Below are positions 44,291 through 55,290 of a stretch of DNA of 64,000 bases, one piece after another. The first letter of the stretch is position 1. Each line of letters begins with the position of its first letter. Position numbers and translations under genes: made by a program. Under the pieces are notes generated by a model. That model had not been told where the DNA came from and made no database searches. It saw only the letters and a list, made by a program, of their open reading frames with translations. The stretch is from Armigeres subalbatus (lineage: Eukaryota > Arthropoda > Insecta > Diptera > Culicidae), in contig NC_085140.1 of assembly GCF_024139115.2 (NCBI RefSeq), positions 339,202,966 to 339,266,965 of the forward strand, in the 5' to 3' direction.

Positions 44291-46412
44291 TCAGTGAAAT
44301 ATCTGTTATTGCAATTGACATGTTCATATTTTTAAGAAAAAAAAGGAAGAGAAAGGATATTTGTCGAAGATGATCTGGTATTCCTTGAATAGCATGTTTC
44401 ATGGACAGATCGTATACAATTGAGGAACTGTCGTTGGTGAAGTGAACTCGAGGGGGATTATAACACGGAAGACAAAGATCTGATGATATGTAGTTGAGAT
44501 AGACTCTCAGGAATCTTGAACGGCAAGTTAGTTCAAGCATATTATCGAAGTTATCTAGAACAAGTGTGTTACTTGTTCCACATTTGATGAGTATTCTAAG
44601 TGAGAGCTCCCAGTAACGGTGCTTTAAAGGAGTGACTCCAGCAAGCACCTCCAGGCTCATGTTATGCGTTGAATGCATACAGCCAAGGGCAATACGCAAA
44701 CAACGATACTGAATTCGTTCCAATTTGATCAGGTGGCAATCAGCTGCTGAGAGGAAGCAGAAGGAGCCATACTCTAAAACAGAGAGAATAGTCGTTCTAT
44801 AGAGTTTGATGAGGTCTTCCGGGTGAGCACCCCACCATGTTCCGGAGATAGAACGTAGAAAATGGATCCTTTTCCGGCATTTTGTATCAAATACTCGATG
44901 TGGAGCTTCCAGGTACATTTGGAATCAAACACGACCCCAAGGTATTTAGAAGATAAAGATTGATTGATAGTATCATTTAACAGCTTGAGTTTCAGTTGAG
45001 CAGGATACCGCTTCTTAGTAAACACAATCAACTGAGTTTTTTGCGGTGAAAACTGGATCCCTAAATGTCTGGCCCAAACAGTCAGATTACCTAGGGTACT
45101 TTGCAATGGTCCTTGCAAGACAGCTGCACATGGACCTCTTAGAGACACCACGGCATCATCTGCAAGTTGTCTGAGCGTGCATTGTCCTTCCAAACAATTG
45201 TCAATATCGTTAACATAGAAATAATAAAGCAAGGCACTTACACATGATCCTTGGGGAAGGCCCATGTAACTATTTCTGGAAGTTGTCAGAGTGCCGAGTG
45301 TGAAGTTCATTTGTTTTTCTGACAACAAATTGTACAAGAAATTATTTAAAAATACAGGTAGTCCATTACTGTGCAGATTGTCTGACAGTACTTCAATGGA
45401 AACTGAATCAAAAGCGCCCTTAATATCCAAGAATACTGAAGCCAATTGCTCCTTGTGCGCAAAGGCCAGTTGTATATCTGAAGAAAGCAACGCTAGACAA
45501 TCGTTTGTTCCTTTACCTTTACGAAATCCAAACTGAGTATCTGACAGTAATGCATTTTGCTCGACCCAATGGTCGATTCTTGAGAGGATCATTTTCTCCA
45601 ATAATTTTCTCATGCATGATAGCATGGCAATCGGTCGGTATGAATTGTGATTAGACGCTGGTTTCCCAGGCTTTTGAATAGCTATTACTTTGACCTGTCG
45701 CCATTCAGGTGGCACAATGTTGTACTCCATGAAACAGTTGTACAGGTCAAGTAATCGTCTTTACGATATCTGGGAGGTTTTAAGAAGATTGAATTTGATG
45801 TTATCGCATCCCGGAGCAGAGTTATTCGATGAAAGAAGAGACATAGAAAGTTCCAGCATTGTGAATGGTCCACCCAAAGAACCGGGATCATTGACTGATT
45901 CTCGAAATAGCGGTTCTGCTGGTACGGAATCTGGACAGACCTTTTTTGCGAAGTTGAATATCCATCGATTGGAGTATTCTTCACTCTCGTTGGTGGAAGT
46001 GCGGTTCCGCATGTTGCGGGCCATTTTCCAAAGTGTTGTCATTGAGGTTTCTCGCGATAGTCCCTCGACAAAACGTCGCCAGTAGCTACGTTTTTTAGCC
46101 TTGAGAAGATTTTTGAGCTTTCTTTCAAGCCTCAAATACTCTTCGAAAAGCTCAGACCTTCCGTGTTTACGGAAGGCCTTGAAGGCATCAGATTTCTCAG
46201 AATACAACTTAGTACATTCATCATCCCATCCAGGAGTGGCTGGTCTTCTTATGACAGATGTACTTGGAACGCGTCGTTTCTGAGCTTCTAGTGCGCTTTT
46301 TTGATTAATTCGATAAGGAATCGATATTCATCCAGTGGTGGAAGAACATCAGTTGATTCAATACCAATATTTACCGCCGATGCAAATTTTTGCCAGTCAA
46401 TGTTCTTCGTGA
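44291..46412 (-). pseudogene. I-clade ORF2: linker and reverse transcriptase
   Basis: The segment begins TKNIDWQKFASAVNIG at the junction with LINE B2 and continues through WDDECTKLYSEKSDAF, SNNSAPGCDNIKFNLL, PPEWRQVKVIAIQKPGKP, YRPIAMLSCMRKLLEKMI, FLDIKGAFDSVS near 45430, GLPQGSCVSALLYYFYVNDI, LRQLADDAVVSLRG near 45160 (LADD in place of YADD), and SSKYLGVVFDSKCTWKLHIE near 44930. Frames change at about 46285, 45760 and 44840. The leucine before ADD may reduce polymerase activity, but the copy is already broken. Confidence 0.88.
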
Positions 46413-49319
46413 GGTCCTCCACGAGCATCGTCCAGGTCTCGTGTCCGTAGAGGACTACCGGTCTAATTAGCGTTTTGTAGATTGTCAGTTTGGTACGGCG
46501 GCGAACTCTATTCGATCGGAGCGTCTTGCGGAGTCCAAAGTACGTACGATTTCCAGCCACTATGCGTCTCCGAATTTCTCTGCTGGTGTCATTTTCGGCA
46601 GTCACCAGGGAGCCCAAGTACACAAATTCTTCTACCACCTCGATTTCGTCACCACCGATGCAAACTCGCGGTGGGTGGCTCACATTGTCTTCTCTTGAAC
46701 CTCTTCCTATCATGTACTTCGTCTTCGACGTGTTGATGACTAGTCCGATCCGCTTAGCTTCCCTCTTCAGTCTGATGTAGGCTTCCTCCATCTTCTCAAA
46801 GTTACGTGCCATAATATCTATGTCGTCAGCGAAACCAAATAGCTGGACGGACTTATTGAAAATTGTACCACTCGTGTTAATCCCTGCTCTTCGTATTACC
46901 TTCCAAAGCGATGTTGAATAGCAAACACGAAAGACCATCACCTTGCCGTAACCCTCTGCGGGTTTCGAAGGGACTCGAGAATGCCCTGAAACTCGAACTA
47001 CGCACATCACCCGATCCATCGTCGCTTTGATCAACCGTGTCAGTTTATCCGGAAAACCGTGTTCGTGCATTAGCTGCCATAGCTGGTCCCGATCGATTGT
47101 ATCATATGCGGCTTTGAAGTCGATGAATAGATGATGTGTGGGCACGTTGTATTCGCGGCATTTCTGCAGTACTTGGCGAATGGCGAACACCTGGTCCGTG
47201 GTGGAGCGTTCGCCCATAAAACCCGCCTGGTACTGCCCCACGAACTCCCTTGCAGTTGGTGCTAGTCGACGGCATAAAATTTGGGAGAGTACCTTGTAGG
47301 CGGCGTTCAGCAATGTGATTGCGCGGTAGTTGCTACAATCCAGCTTATCGCCCTTTTGTAGATGGGACACACGACACCTTCCATCCACTCCTGCGGCAAA
47401 ACTTCCTCCTCCCAAATCTTGGTAATGACCCAGTGCAGCGCTCTAGCCAGTGCCTCACCACCGTGTTTAAATAGCTCTCCTGGTAGTTGGTCAACCCCAG
47501 GGGCTTTGTTGTTCTTCAGCCGGCCAATCTCCTCCTGGATTTCCTGGAGATCCGGAGCCGGTAGAATTATGTCCTGCGCGCGTTCTCCCAGGTCCATCAC
47601 CATACCGCCATCTTCGTCTGCCACATCGCCATTCAGGTGTTCTTCGTAGTGCTGCCGCCACCTTTGGATCACCTCACGCTCGTTCGTAAGAAGGTTCCCG
47701 TTTATGTCCTTACACATATCAGGCTGTGGCACAGTGGCACGAGGCCCTTACGTGAACGGATTAACTTCTCATAGAACTTTCGTGTGTTATTAGCCCGGTG
47801 CAGTTGCTCCGTCTCTTCACGGTCTCGATCTTCCTGCTGGCGCTTTTTCCTCCGGAAAATCGAGCTTAGTCTGTTCCGCGCCTGTTTATATCGTGCCTCG
47901 TTCGCCCTCGTGCGGTGTTGCAGCAATCTCGCCCATGCTGCATTCTTCTCTTCCACTAACAGCTCACATTCGTCGTCACACCAGTCGTTTCTCTGATTCG
48001 GGGTACACCGTGCCTAGTCCAGCGGCTGCAGTGCTACCAATGGCGGATCGAATATCTCTCCAGCCATCTTCAAAAGACGCTGCGCCTAGCTGCTCTTCCG
48101 TTGGAAGTGCCACTTCCAGCTGCTGCGCGTATTCTTGGGCTAGTCTACCATCTTGTAGCCGCCCAATGTTAAGCCGCGGCGTCCGACTTCGACGCGTGTT
48201 GTACACCGTCGAGAGTTTTGAGCGCAGGCATACTGCAACGAGGTAGTGGTCGGATTCAATATTCGCACTGCGGTAAGTGCGGACGTTCGTGATGTCGGAG
48301 AAGAATTTACCGTCGATTAGAACGTGGTCAATTTGGTTTTCCGTTTCTTGGTTAGGTGATCTCCATGTGGCCTTGTGGATATTTTTGCGGGGAAAGAAGG
48401 TGCTTCGGACTACCATTCCGCGGGAGGCTGCGAAGTTTATGCATCGTTGGCCGTTATCATTCGATACGGTGTGCAGACTATCCGGCCCGATGACCGGTCT
48501 ATACATTTCCTCCCTTCCTACCTGTGCGTTCATGTCACCGATGACGATTTTAACGTCCCGCAGTGGGCATCCATCGTATGTCTGCTCCAGCTGTGCGTAG
48601 AACGCTTCTTTCTCGTCGTCGGGTCTCCCTTCGTGTGGGCAGTGCACGTTGATGATGCTATAGTTGAAGAAACGGCCTTTAATCCTCAGCTTGCACATCC
48701 TTGCGTTGATTGGCTGCCACCCAATCACGCGTTGGCGCATCTTACCCAGCACTATGAAGCCAGTTCCCAGCTCGTTGGTGGTGCCACAGCTTTGGTAGAA
48801 GGTAGCCGCTCGATGCCCGCTTTTCCACACTTTCTGTCCTGTCCAGCAAATCTCCTGCAGCGCCACGACGTCGAAGTTGCGGGGATGTAATTCATCGTAG
48901 ATCATCCTGTCGCAACCTGCGAAACCTAGCGACTTGCAATTCCATGTTCCAAGCTTCCAATCGTGATCCTGTATTCGTCGCCTAGGTCTTTGCCGATTAT
49001 ATCGAGTCGCATTATCTTTTATATTGTTCGTAATTTTTGGTTTTCTAGGCGGCTTATTGGGCCTGCGCAAACCTCCTGTCTCGTCGGAGGGCCGTCGTGT
49101 CAGGGCTGTTTAGCGTCCCACCTAACACCAGGACTTGGGCTTGTGCGCTTTGAGCGGCACACGGTCGCTTTGGTGGGGCCTACTTGCGGATACATGCAGC
49201 TTTTTATAGAGGTTTAACAGGGCCCACTGTCAAACCCCACCACATCCTAGGCAAGCCCCACAACTCGCCGATGGCCTGGGGAGGGATCGTCAAGCCCTTG
49301 GACATAGTCCCTGCTGCCC
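46413..49319 (-). mobile_element. RTE-like LINE copy B2, 3'-deleted, inside the I-clade element
   Basis: 5' end (CGGGCAGCAGGGACTATGTC) at 49319 and endonuclease 49070-47976 in one long frame, then linker/fingers 47956-47307, then RT from 47415 to the point HETWTMLVEDL at 46413. It is nearly identical to B1 base by base over the shared part but keeps the full 5' untranslated region and lacks the last 110 or so codons and the tail. No target duplication is present. Key motifs: WKLGTWNCKSLGF, IESDHYLVAVCLR, LKNNKAPGVDQLPGEL, FGFADDIDIM. Confidence 0.93.
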
Positions 49320-50052
49320 GTGCAATCTAACGATAGTGAATTTGAACATAAAGACAGATCAATACGGCTTTGTTGACCATTTGGTCCTATTCGAGTTACT
49401 TCACCAGTGTTCAAAATATTCAAATTGAAATCGTCACACAAATCATAGAAAATAGGCGCGCTATAATCGTCATACGTTTCGCCCCATCCAATACCATGTG
49501 CGTTCATATCACCCAATATCAATACTGGAGATGATAGGAGGGAGACTGCGCTCCAAAATGTCGACGATTAATAGAGGCATTTGGAGGAATGTACACTGAA
49601 GCTATGCAAAGATCTTTATTCTTCACATTTACTTGGCATGCAACGATTTCTAAGCCGGGAACAGTCGGAATGGGAATTCTGTAGAAGGAGTAGCATTTTT
49701 TGATCCCCAAAAGAACGCCACCATAATGATCATTCCGATCTTGGCGAATAATATTAAAATCGTGGAAGTTGATTTCGTCTTCGGAAGAAAGCCATGTTTC
49801 ACAGAGTGCAAATATGTCGCAATCGGAATTGCGAATCAAAAACTTGAACACGTCTAATTTATTTTTAAGACTATGACAGTTCCACTGCAGCACAGTGATT
49901 GTATCTTGTGTAATAGCCGTATTATCCATCGAAAGAAACAATTCCTGCAAGAAGGGCCATGAAATAGTCAATTGCTTCAGATAACTTTCCACTGTTGGTA
50001 TAAAGAGGTCAATGATTGGCCTCAATGAATTCGAAATATTGAATAAATTCAA
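49320..50052 (-). pseudogene. I-clade ORF2: endonuclease, truncated
   Basis: An ATG at 49929 (MDNTAITQDTITVLQWNCHS) starts the endonuclease. LQWNCHSLKNK, FALCETWLS, QDRNDHYGGVLLGIKK, and after a frameshift at about 49520 LILGDMNAHGIGWGE and QSRIDLSLCSNSLSLDC follow. The last catalytic block (SDHLPI in relatives) is missing, because the sequence stops at 49320 where LINE B2 begins and does not resume after it until the linker. Confidence 0.88.
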
Positions 50053-50241
50053 AAACGGTCCACAAGGTCCTTAAAGGAGATCAATCCTCGCTTGGACGGA
50101 GTACTTTTTGGGAAGAACGAATTGTAGTTTTCTTTCATTGATTCTTCCTAGCCGGATGTTTCTTGGAAACATCGGTTTTGGGCAATGGCGGGAATGTCTT
50201 GCTGCAAGATGGATCCAAAGGAGCAGTGAAGACAGGTTGCT

Positions 50242-51337
50242 TCAGGATTTTAAATAATCCCCATTGCCTTCAGATTTGGGCAAGCTTTTATGGATGACTT
50301 TTGATTTCTTACGGCGCAATCCCGGGGAAGACGGTTGCTTCCTCTTTTCGGGCACGTGTACCTCCGTAGAATCATCCATATCAGCTGCGTCAGAGTCCAA
50401 TTCGTCAATGCATATGGAATCATAATAATCACTCACTTGAACGTTAGCTGAAATAGCAGCCTTTGCAGTGGTATCGGCGGATGTGTCTTGCGCTTTAACC
50501 ATTTCCGCATAAGTCTGCTTGGAGCGCTGTACCAACGAGCGCTTCACTTTTTGGGTGCGCTTTCTGTACACCGGGCAATCTTGCAAACCATGGGCAGGAG
50601 CCATACCGCAATAAGCACATTTTGTGGCTTGTTGCTGGCAGGATTCCTCCAGATGTCTTTCGAAACATTTACCACAACGTGGTTTGTTGTCACAAAACTC
50701 GGCAGTGTGACCAAGTTGTTTGCAATTGGTACAATTAAATACCCTTGGTACAAAAAGACGCACCGGAAACAACATATTCTCTAAATCGACATATTTTGGG
50801 AGAATCGAACCGGCAAACGTCACCCGAAGCGAGCCTGACTTAGAATATACCTTTTTGCCATCTACCATGGTTGCTGAATGCAATTCCTTGCAATCAAGAA
50901 TATCCACGGTAGACTCCATTGCGTTCTTTAAGCGGCCTTTTCCCGCAAGTACATCCTTGCAAGTCAGGCTCGCTGCGTTGATCACACCTTCGATTTCGAC
51001 CTCTCGCGAGGGGACATAAACTAAATATTCTACATTGTAGGCCTTGTCTTTAGCAATTTCGTTCGCCACCTGATATGTAGGTGCGGTGATTCGTAGCTTG
51101 TTCCTGTTGATCTGACTAAAATCAAGCTTCGTAAAACGACGCGTCAAATCTCGCTTAATGCCGAGAAAGTCTAGACTTTTCACTTTCTGCCGAAAGTAAA
51201 CAACCCAAGGCCCAGGCGAAACCGCATGGTACAATCGTGTGCGGACATCTTTTGGAGGACTATCGCCCCCATAGTCTCTGCCTCCATTCTCACCTCGCAA
51301 GGTGGAAGGACAATTAATTCTTATGCTAACTTAGAAC
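50242..51337 (-). pseudogene. I-clade ORF1: gag-like protein with CCHC knuckles
   Basis: A long open frame of 352 residues from 51300 with no ATG at its apparent start (TTG), so its N-terminus is lost or lies beyond the pogo-like insertion at 51340. The middle reads like the RRM-like region of I-clade ORF1 (VYFRQKVKSLDFLGIKRDLT). Three zinc-knuckle-like motifs follow: CTNCKQLGHTAEFC, CGKCFERHLEESC-type, and CAYCGMAPAHGLQDC. The C-terminal part is basic and Ser-rich (RKQPSSPGLRRKKSK). ORF1 proteins bind the element RNA. Otherwise intact. Confidence 0.88.
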
Positions 51338-52369
51338 TACAGGCATACCTCGATAGTACGTACCCTCGATAGTACGTACCCTCGATTGTACGTACATTTT
51401 ACCTCGATAGTACGTACACAAAAAAAAATTTTTTTTCGTTCAATTTTCTTGTACGGTTTTAGTAAAAAATTTAATATGCGTTGATCATGGCACATGCGGG
51501 AGTCCTTCATATGTTACGTAATAATTTCAAAACTGACACAACACAACACCATAGTGAGCTTATAACGAAATTAGTAGCAAAACTTTGAAAAAGCTGCGTG
51601 TCATAAATGTTTGCCAGTTTACGTAACACATATTATACTATCATTTTAAACAATTGAAGGAACATCTGAAACAGCTGAGCGATGCGGAGCGCGTCCAAGC
51701 CCTCATAAAGCGGAATATCAGCAAGAGAAATTCTTATGGCTTGGACGCGTTCGCACACGCACTCGCGTGAGTATGTCATCGCCATAAGAGTGTTATCAGC
51801 AGTAATTAAAATTTTATGGGTATGATTTTCTTATAAAGCAGATTAGCTATCCACTTAATTGAGCAGTTATTATGTTTGTGAATTATTTTATCTATCAAGG
51901 AAATTAGTTCCAGTTCTAGAACTCTTCCTCATGCATTAGTTCACCTAATAGACCAGAAAATAAGGAGTAAATTAATTCCATCATAGGAATGGGGATTCAT
52001 AAAATTGAATTTTCGGCAAGATAATTTACTGTTTAATTAAGTTTACATTAAGTTTAGTGCCATTCTATCCACTTGTAGGTAACATATTTTTCTTGAGAAA
52101 CAAATTAGCAGCGTTACTAAAATGGGGAAAAATTTTTGGTCGAAAATTTCCTCTGAGACGTCTTACTGGGATTTCCGAAGAAGTTTATCCTGGAACAGTA
52201 GTTTCTCCCAAGGGTTCTTCCTGGGATACCTTGGTAGTTTGGTCGATTGAAATTTTATCGACGGTGAGGCGTGATAGATCATTTTCAGCCAGTGGCAGTG
52301 GCGTGGTGGTGATTGGCGGCGGCGTGAGTCAGCGTGAATCAATTTCGTGTATTACAAATTTTCCGGAAT

Positions 52370-53900
52370 TTATCTGGATGTTCCTACAGGAATTCCTCCG
52401 AAAGTTCCTCCAGGAATTCTTCTGGAAGTTCTTCCGGAAGTTCCTCTAGGAATTTCTCCGCGAATTTTTACGAAATTCCTCCGAACATCCATCTTAAATT
52501 ATAGCCAAATATTTCTCCGTTAATCTTTCCAAATATATCCTCTAAATTCCATTATTTTCTCGGTTACTTCTTCAGCAAATCACTTAGGAAGTCTCTTAGA
52601 AATTTCCACATCCCCTTTCCCAGAACTTAAGGATTAACCAGAACATCATTCAGACATTCCCATATAAACTCCTCCGGGCATTCTATCTGGAGTTACTCCA
52701 GAAATTCCATCAAGATCTCTTCATTAATTACTTCGAGGTCTTTCTGGAAATTCTCATTGAATTTCTTCAGAAACTCACGTGGAAGTCCTTGATACTCACG
52801 CCCCGGAAATTTCTCCAAGAACTCTCCCGGAAAATTGTTTTTTTTTTCTTCGAGAATTCTCTGGGAAATTCCTTGCAAAATTCGTCTGCAAAATCATCTG
52901 GGTACAAAAATTAAATTTCGTCAAAACCAGTGCTGGAAATACTCGCTTCACGAGTAAGAAAAGAGTGTAATTTACCAGAAATGCCATACTCGCGTGAACC
53001 TACTGCCTGCATTTTTTCTAGCGCTTGCTTTGTACGTGAGTACGCGAGAAAAAAAACACGATCACGAGTATTTGTGGTTACTTCGAATAAAATGGATGAA
53101 TTTTACTTAACATAAACACAAAAACAAATGAGTTCATTTTTCGGGGTTCGCTTTTCTGTTTTCTCTGCGAGTGGCAAAACAAGTGTTCGCGAGTATTTTG
53201 CATGGCCTAATTCTTGTTTTGTAAACAAGGTTCACAGATTTCCACCACTGGTTAAAACTCTTTCGGAATTACCTTCAAAAATTCCCCTTGAAATTCCTCT
53301 GAAAATTATTTAAGGGATTCGCCCGGATGTTCCTGCAGCCATTCTCAAAATTTCTACGGTACTTCGCTTAAAATTTCTATAAAAAATCATCCGAGTATTT
53401 TACGAGAATTTTTTCCCGGAAATTACTTCAAGAACTTCTTCAGAAATCTCTTTTAAAGTTCCCCCGAAAAGTTCTTCAAGAATTATCCGGGATTTCGTTT
53501 CGGAATTCCCACAGAATTTTCTCAAATTATTCTGCAGAAATTTCCTTTAAGAACTGCTCCGGTAAGTTTCTTTTTCAGGAAGAATAGGAGTATCCGAAAG
53601 GATTTCCTGAAGAATTTCCTAAAGTAATTTTTGAAAAAATTCGCGGTGGATTTCTTGGTTTGAGTTTGGGTTTCGAAAAATCTTGATGGATTTACCTATG
53701 GATTTCCTGGAGATATTCTCGGAAAAAATCATAGAAGAATATCTGAAACAAATCTAGGAGAAATTTGAAAATAAGAAGTTTTTTTTAATGAATTTCCAGA
53801 GGAAAATATTCATGAATGTCAAAAAGAATTCAAATAAAGTTTTGAAATAATTTCAAACTAAAATACGGAAAAATTCTAGTAGAATTTCAGAGGGTGTTCT
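52370..53900. repeat. Decayed minisatellites inside the pogo-like element
   Basis: Two stretches (about 52370-52870 and 53260-53900) are built from diverged TTCCTCCAGGAATTC / GAAGTTCCTCC units, related to the array at 57240-58870 in inverse orientation. The flank at 52298-52350 (GGCGTGGTGGTGATTGGCGG, then GTGAATCAATTTC) resembles the reverse complement of the flank at 58893-58940 of the clean array. Confidence 0.65.
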
Positions 53901-54497
53901 TGGAGTAATGCTTTAGTTTCCTGAAGAACAAACCAACATTTTCAGAAAAAAGTATCTTTATGTCTGGCCGAGAATGTGTTGAATAGTGGCCATGTTGCCA
54001 AAAATTATCCTACGTCGCACTTTTTGGCCAGAGATCCACGCTAGTTCAACTAGTTCAGTAGATCAACATCCAATGATTTAGATTTAAATACTTTATCGAC
54101 AGACACCACCTCAATTCATCAAGCTGATACCGATCAACTATATAAAAGTCGGCCCTCCAGGCCTTCTACCAAAAAATCGTTTTTGGAGTTTAAAGCCTTT
54201 TCGTTACACATTGTTGTACGAGAAAGGCATAAACGATTCTACATACAAGAAAATTAATATAACTTAGAAAGTTAGAAATCAGTTTTTTTGTTATCTTTAT
54301 ACTAATCTTAGTGTAATGTACTTATGAATAAAATTACGAATCATAATGAAGATTCCTCCAAATCAACGCGATGTGTTTGTTGCTATAGCTAACAGTTTCT
54401 TGCTTTGGTAAGGAAGCGTCAATGGAGCCAATTGAATCACAACGACGGTGACAGTTGAGGACAACCTTAAAGCTTTTCATTTACATAAAATCTATAG

Positions 54498-54637
54498 GTG
54501 GAATCCATAAAATACGTCACGTAAAAATGTTGTGATCCACCCCCAATCGTCACTTTTTGTAATTACATGCATAATTATGCATGATGTGTAACATATCCTT
54601 AAAACGTTACGAATATCACGTAATTTATGGATGTTCC
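54498..54637. mobile_element. Small MITE inside the pogo-like element
   Basis: GGAATCCATAAAATACGTCACG at the left and the complement of GGAACATCCATAAATTACGT at the right enclose about 140 bp, a pattern of short inverted repeats common in mosquito MITEs. Exact ends and target duplication are uncertain. Confidence 0.5.
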
Positions 54638-55290
54638 GAAGCATTAATAACAATATTTCATAAAAACAATAGCCTCACATTTGCAAGGACGATAATTTTG
54701 CTCAATGCTACATGTAGGCACCATTTCAAGAAAAATCTTAGTCATGCTGGTCCGTTGTGTACTATATCAAATATAAATTTGCTTAGAATACAGAGCCTTC
54801 TATCGAAATTTTGGCTTCTGAGCGGTTTTATAGACATTACACCACTCCCAAATAAACAGAAAGGCAAAAAAAAATTTTTTTTTCGGTGTTTTTTTGCTTC
54901 GATAGTACGTACGCTTCGATAGTACGTACACTAAAATTACGGAGGTGTACGTACTATCGAGGTATGCCTGTAATAGCAAATTAGAAAAAAAAATATATAA
55001 AAAAAACTAATTTAATTTATTATAATTAATCCCACTCTGTATCAGAGGGATGGGAGAATAATTAAACAATGCCTTCCACTTATCTGCGCTGCTGGCTGTA
55101 GGTAGCAGCAGAAACAATAGCCTGCTTCACTGGCGTCGCCAGAAGCAGCTACTTCGCTCGCCGACAGTGATCGCCTTGGATCCGTAGGTAGGCACCACAC
55201 AATAGACTCGCACTACCGAACAAAACCCGCGATGAGACACAGCACACACGTCTGGCTCGTTCGAACTATCGGCACGGAATGAATATTAAA

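Larger units (their letters stand above)
51340..54970. mobile_element. pogo-like non-autonomous element, 3.6 kb, TA target duplication
   Basis: Perfect inverted termini CAGGCATACCTCGATAGTAC on both ends, flanked by TA (51338-51339, 54971-54972). The CAGGCATACCTCG start is characteristic of pogo/Tigger elements. CTCGATAGTACGTAC is repeated four times at the left end (one with a base change) and similar TTCGATAGTACGTAC twice near the right end, probable transposase-binding sites. No transposase is seen; the inside holds two decayed GGAATTTC minisatellites and a smaller MITE. It sits just upstream of ORF1 in the I-clade element. Confidence 0.93.
43099..55281 (-). mobile_element. Nearly full-length I-clade LINE split by two insertions
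   Basis: Reading minus-strand: 5' end CATTCCGTGCCGATAGTTCG at 55281, a 5' untranslated region to about 54973, a pogo-like insertion, ORF1 (to 50242), endonuclease (to 49320), an RTE-like insertion (49319-46413), then linker, RT, RNase H and C-terminus to 43464, a 3' untranslated region with AATAAA near 43120 and an A tail. AATATTAAA lies at 43090-43098 and 55282-55290, a probable 9-bp target duplication. Without the insertions the element is about 5.6 kb, close to the size of other I-clade LINEs. MosquI-like by domain order; the name is from memory. Confidence 0.82.
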
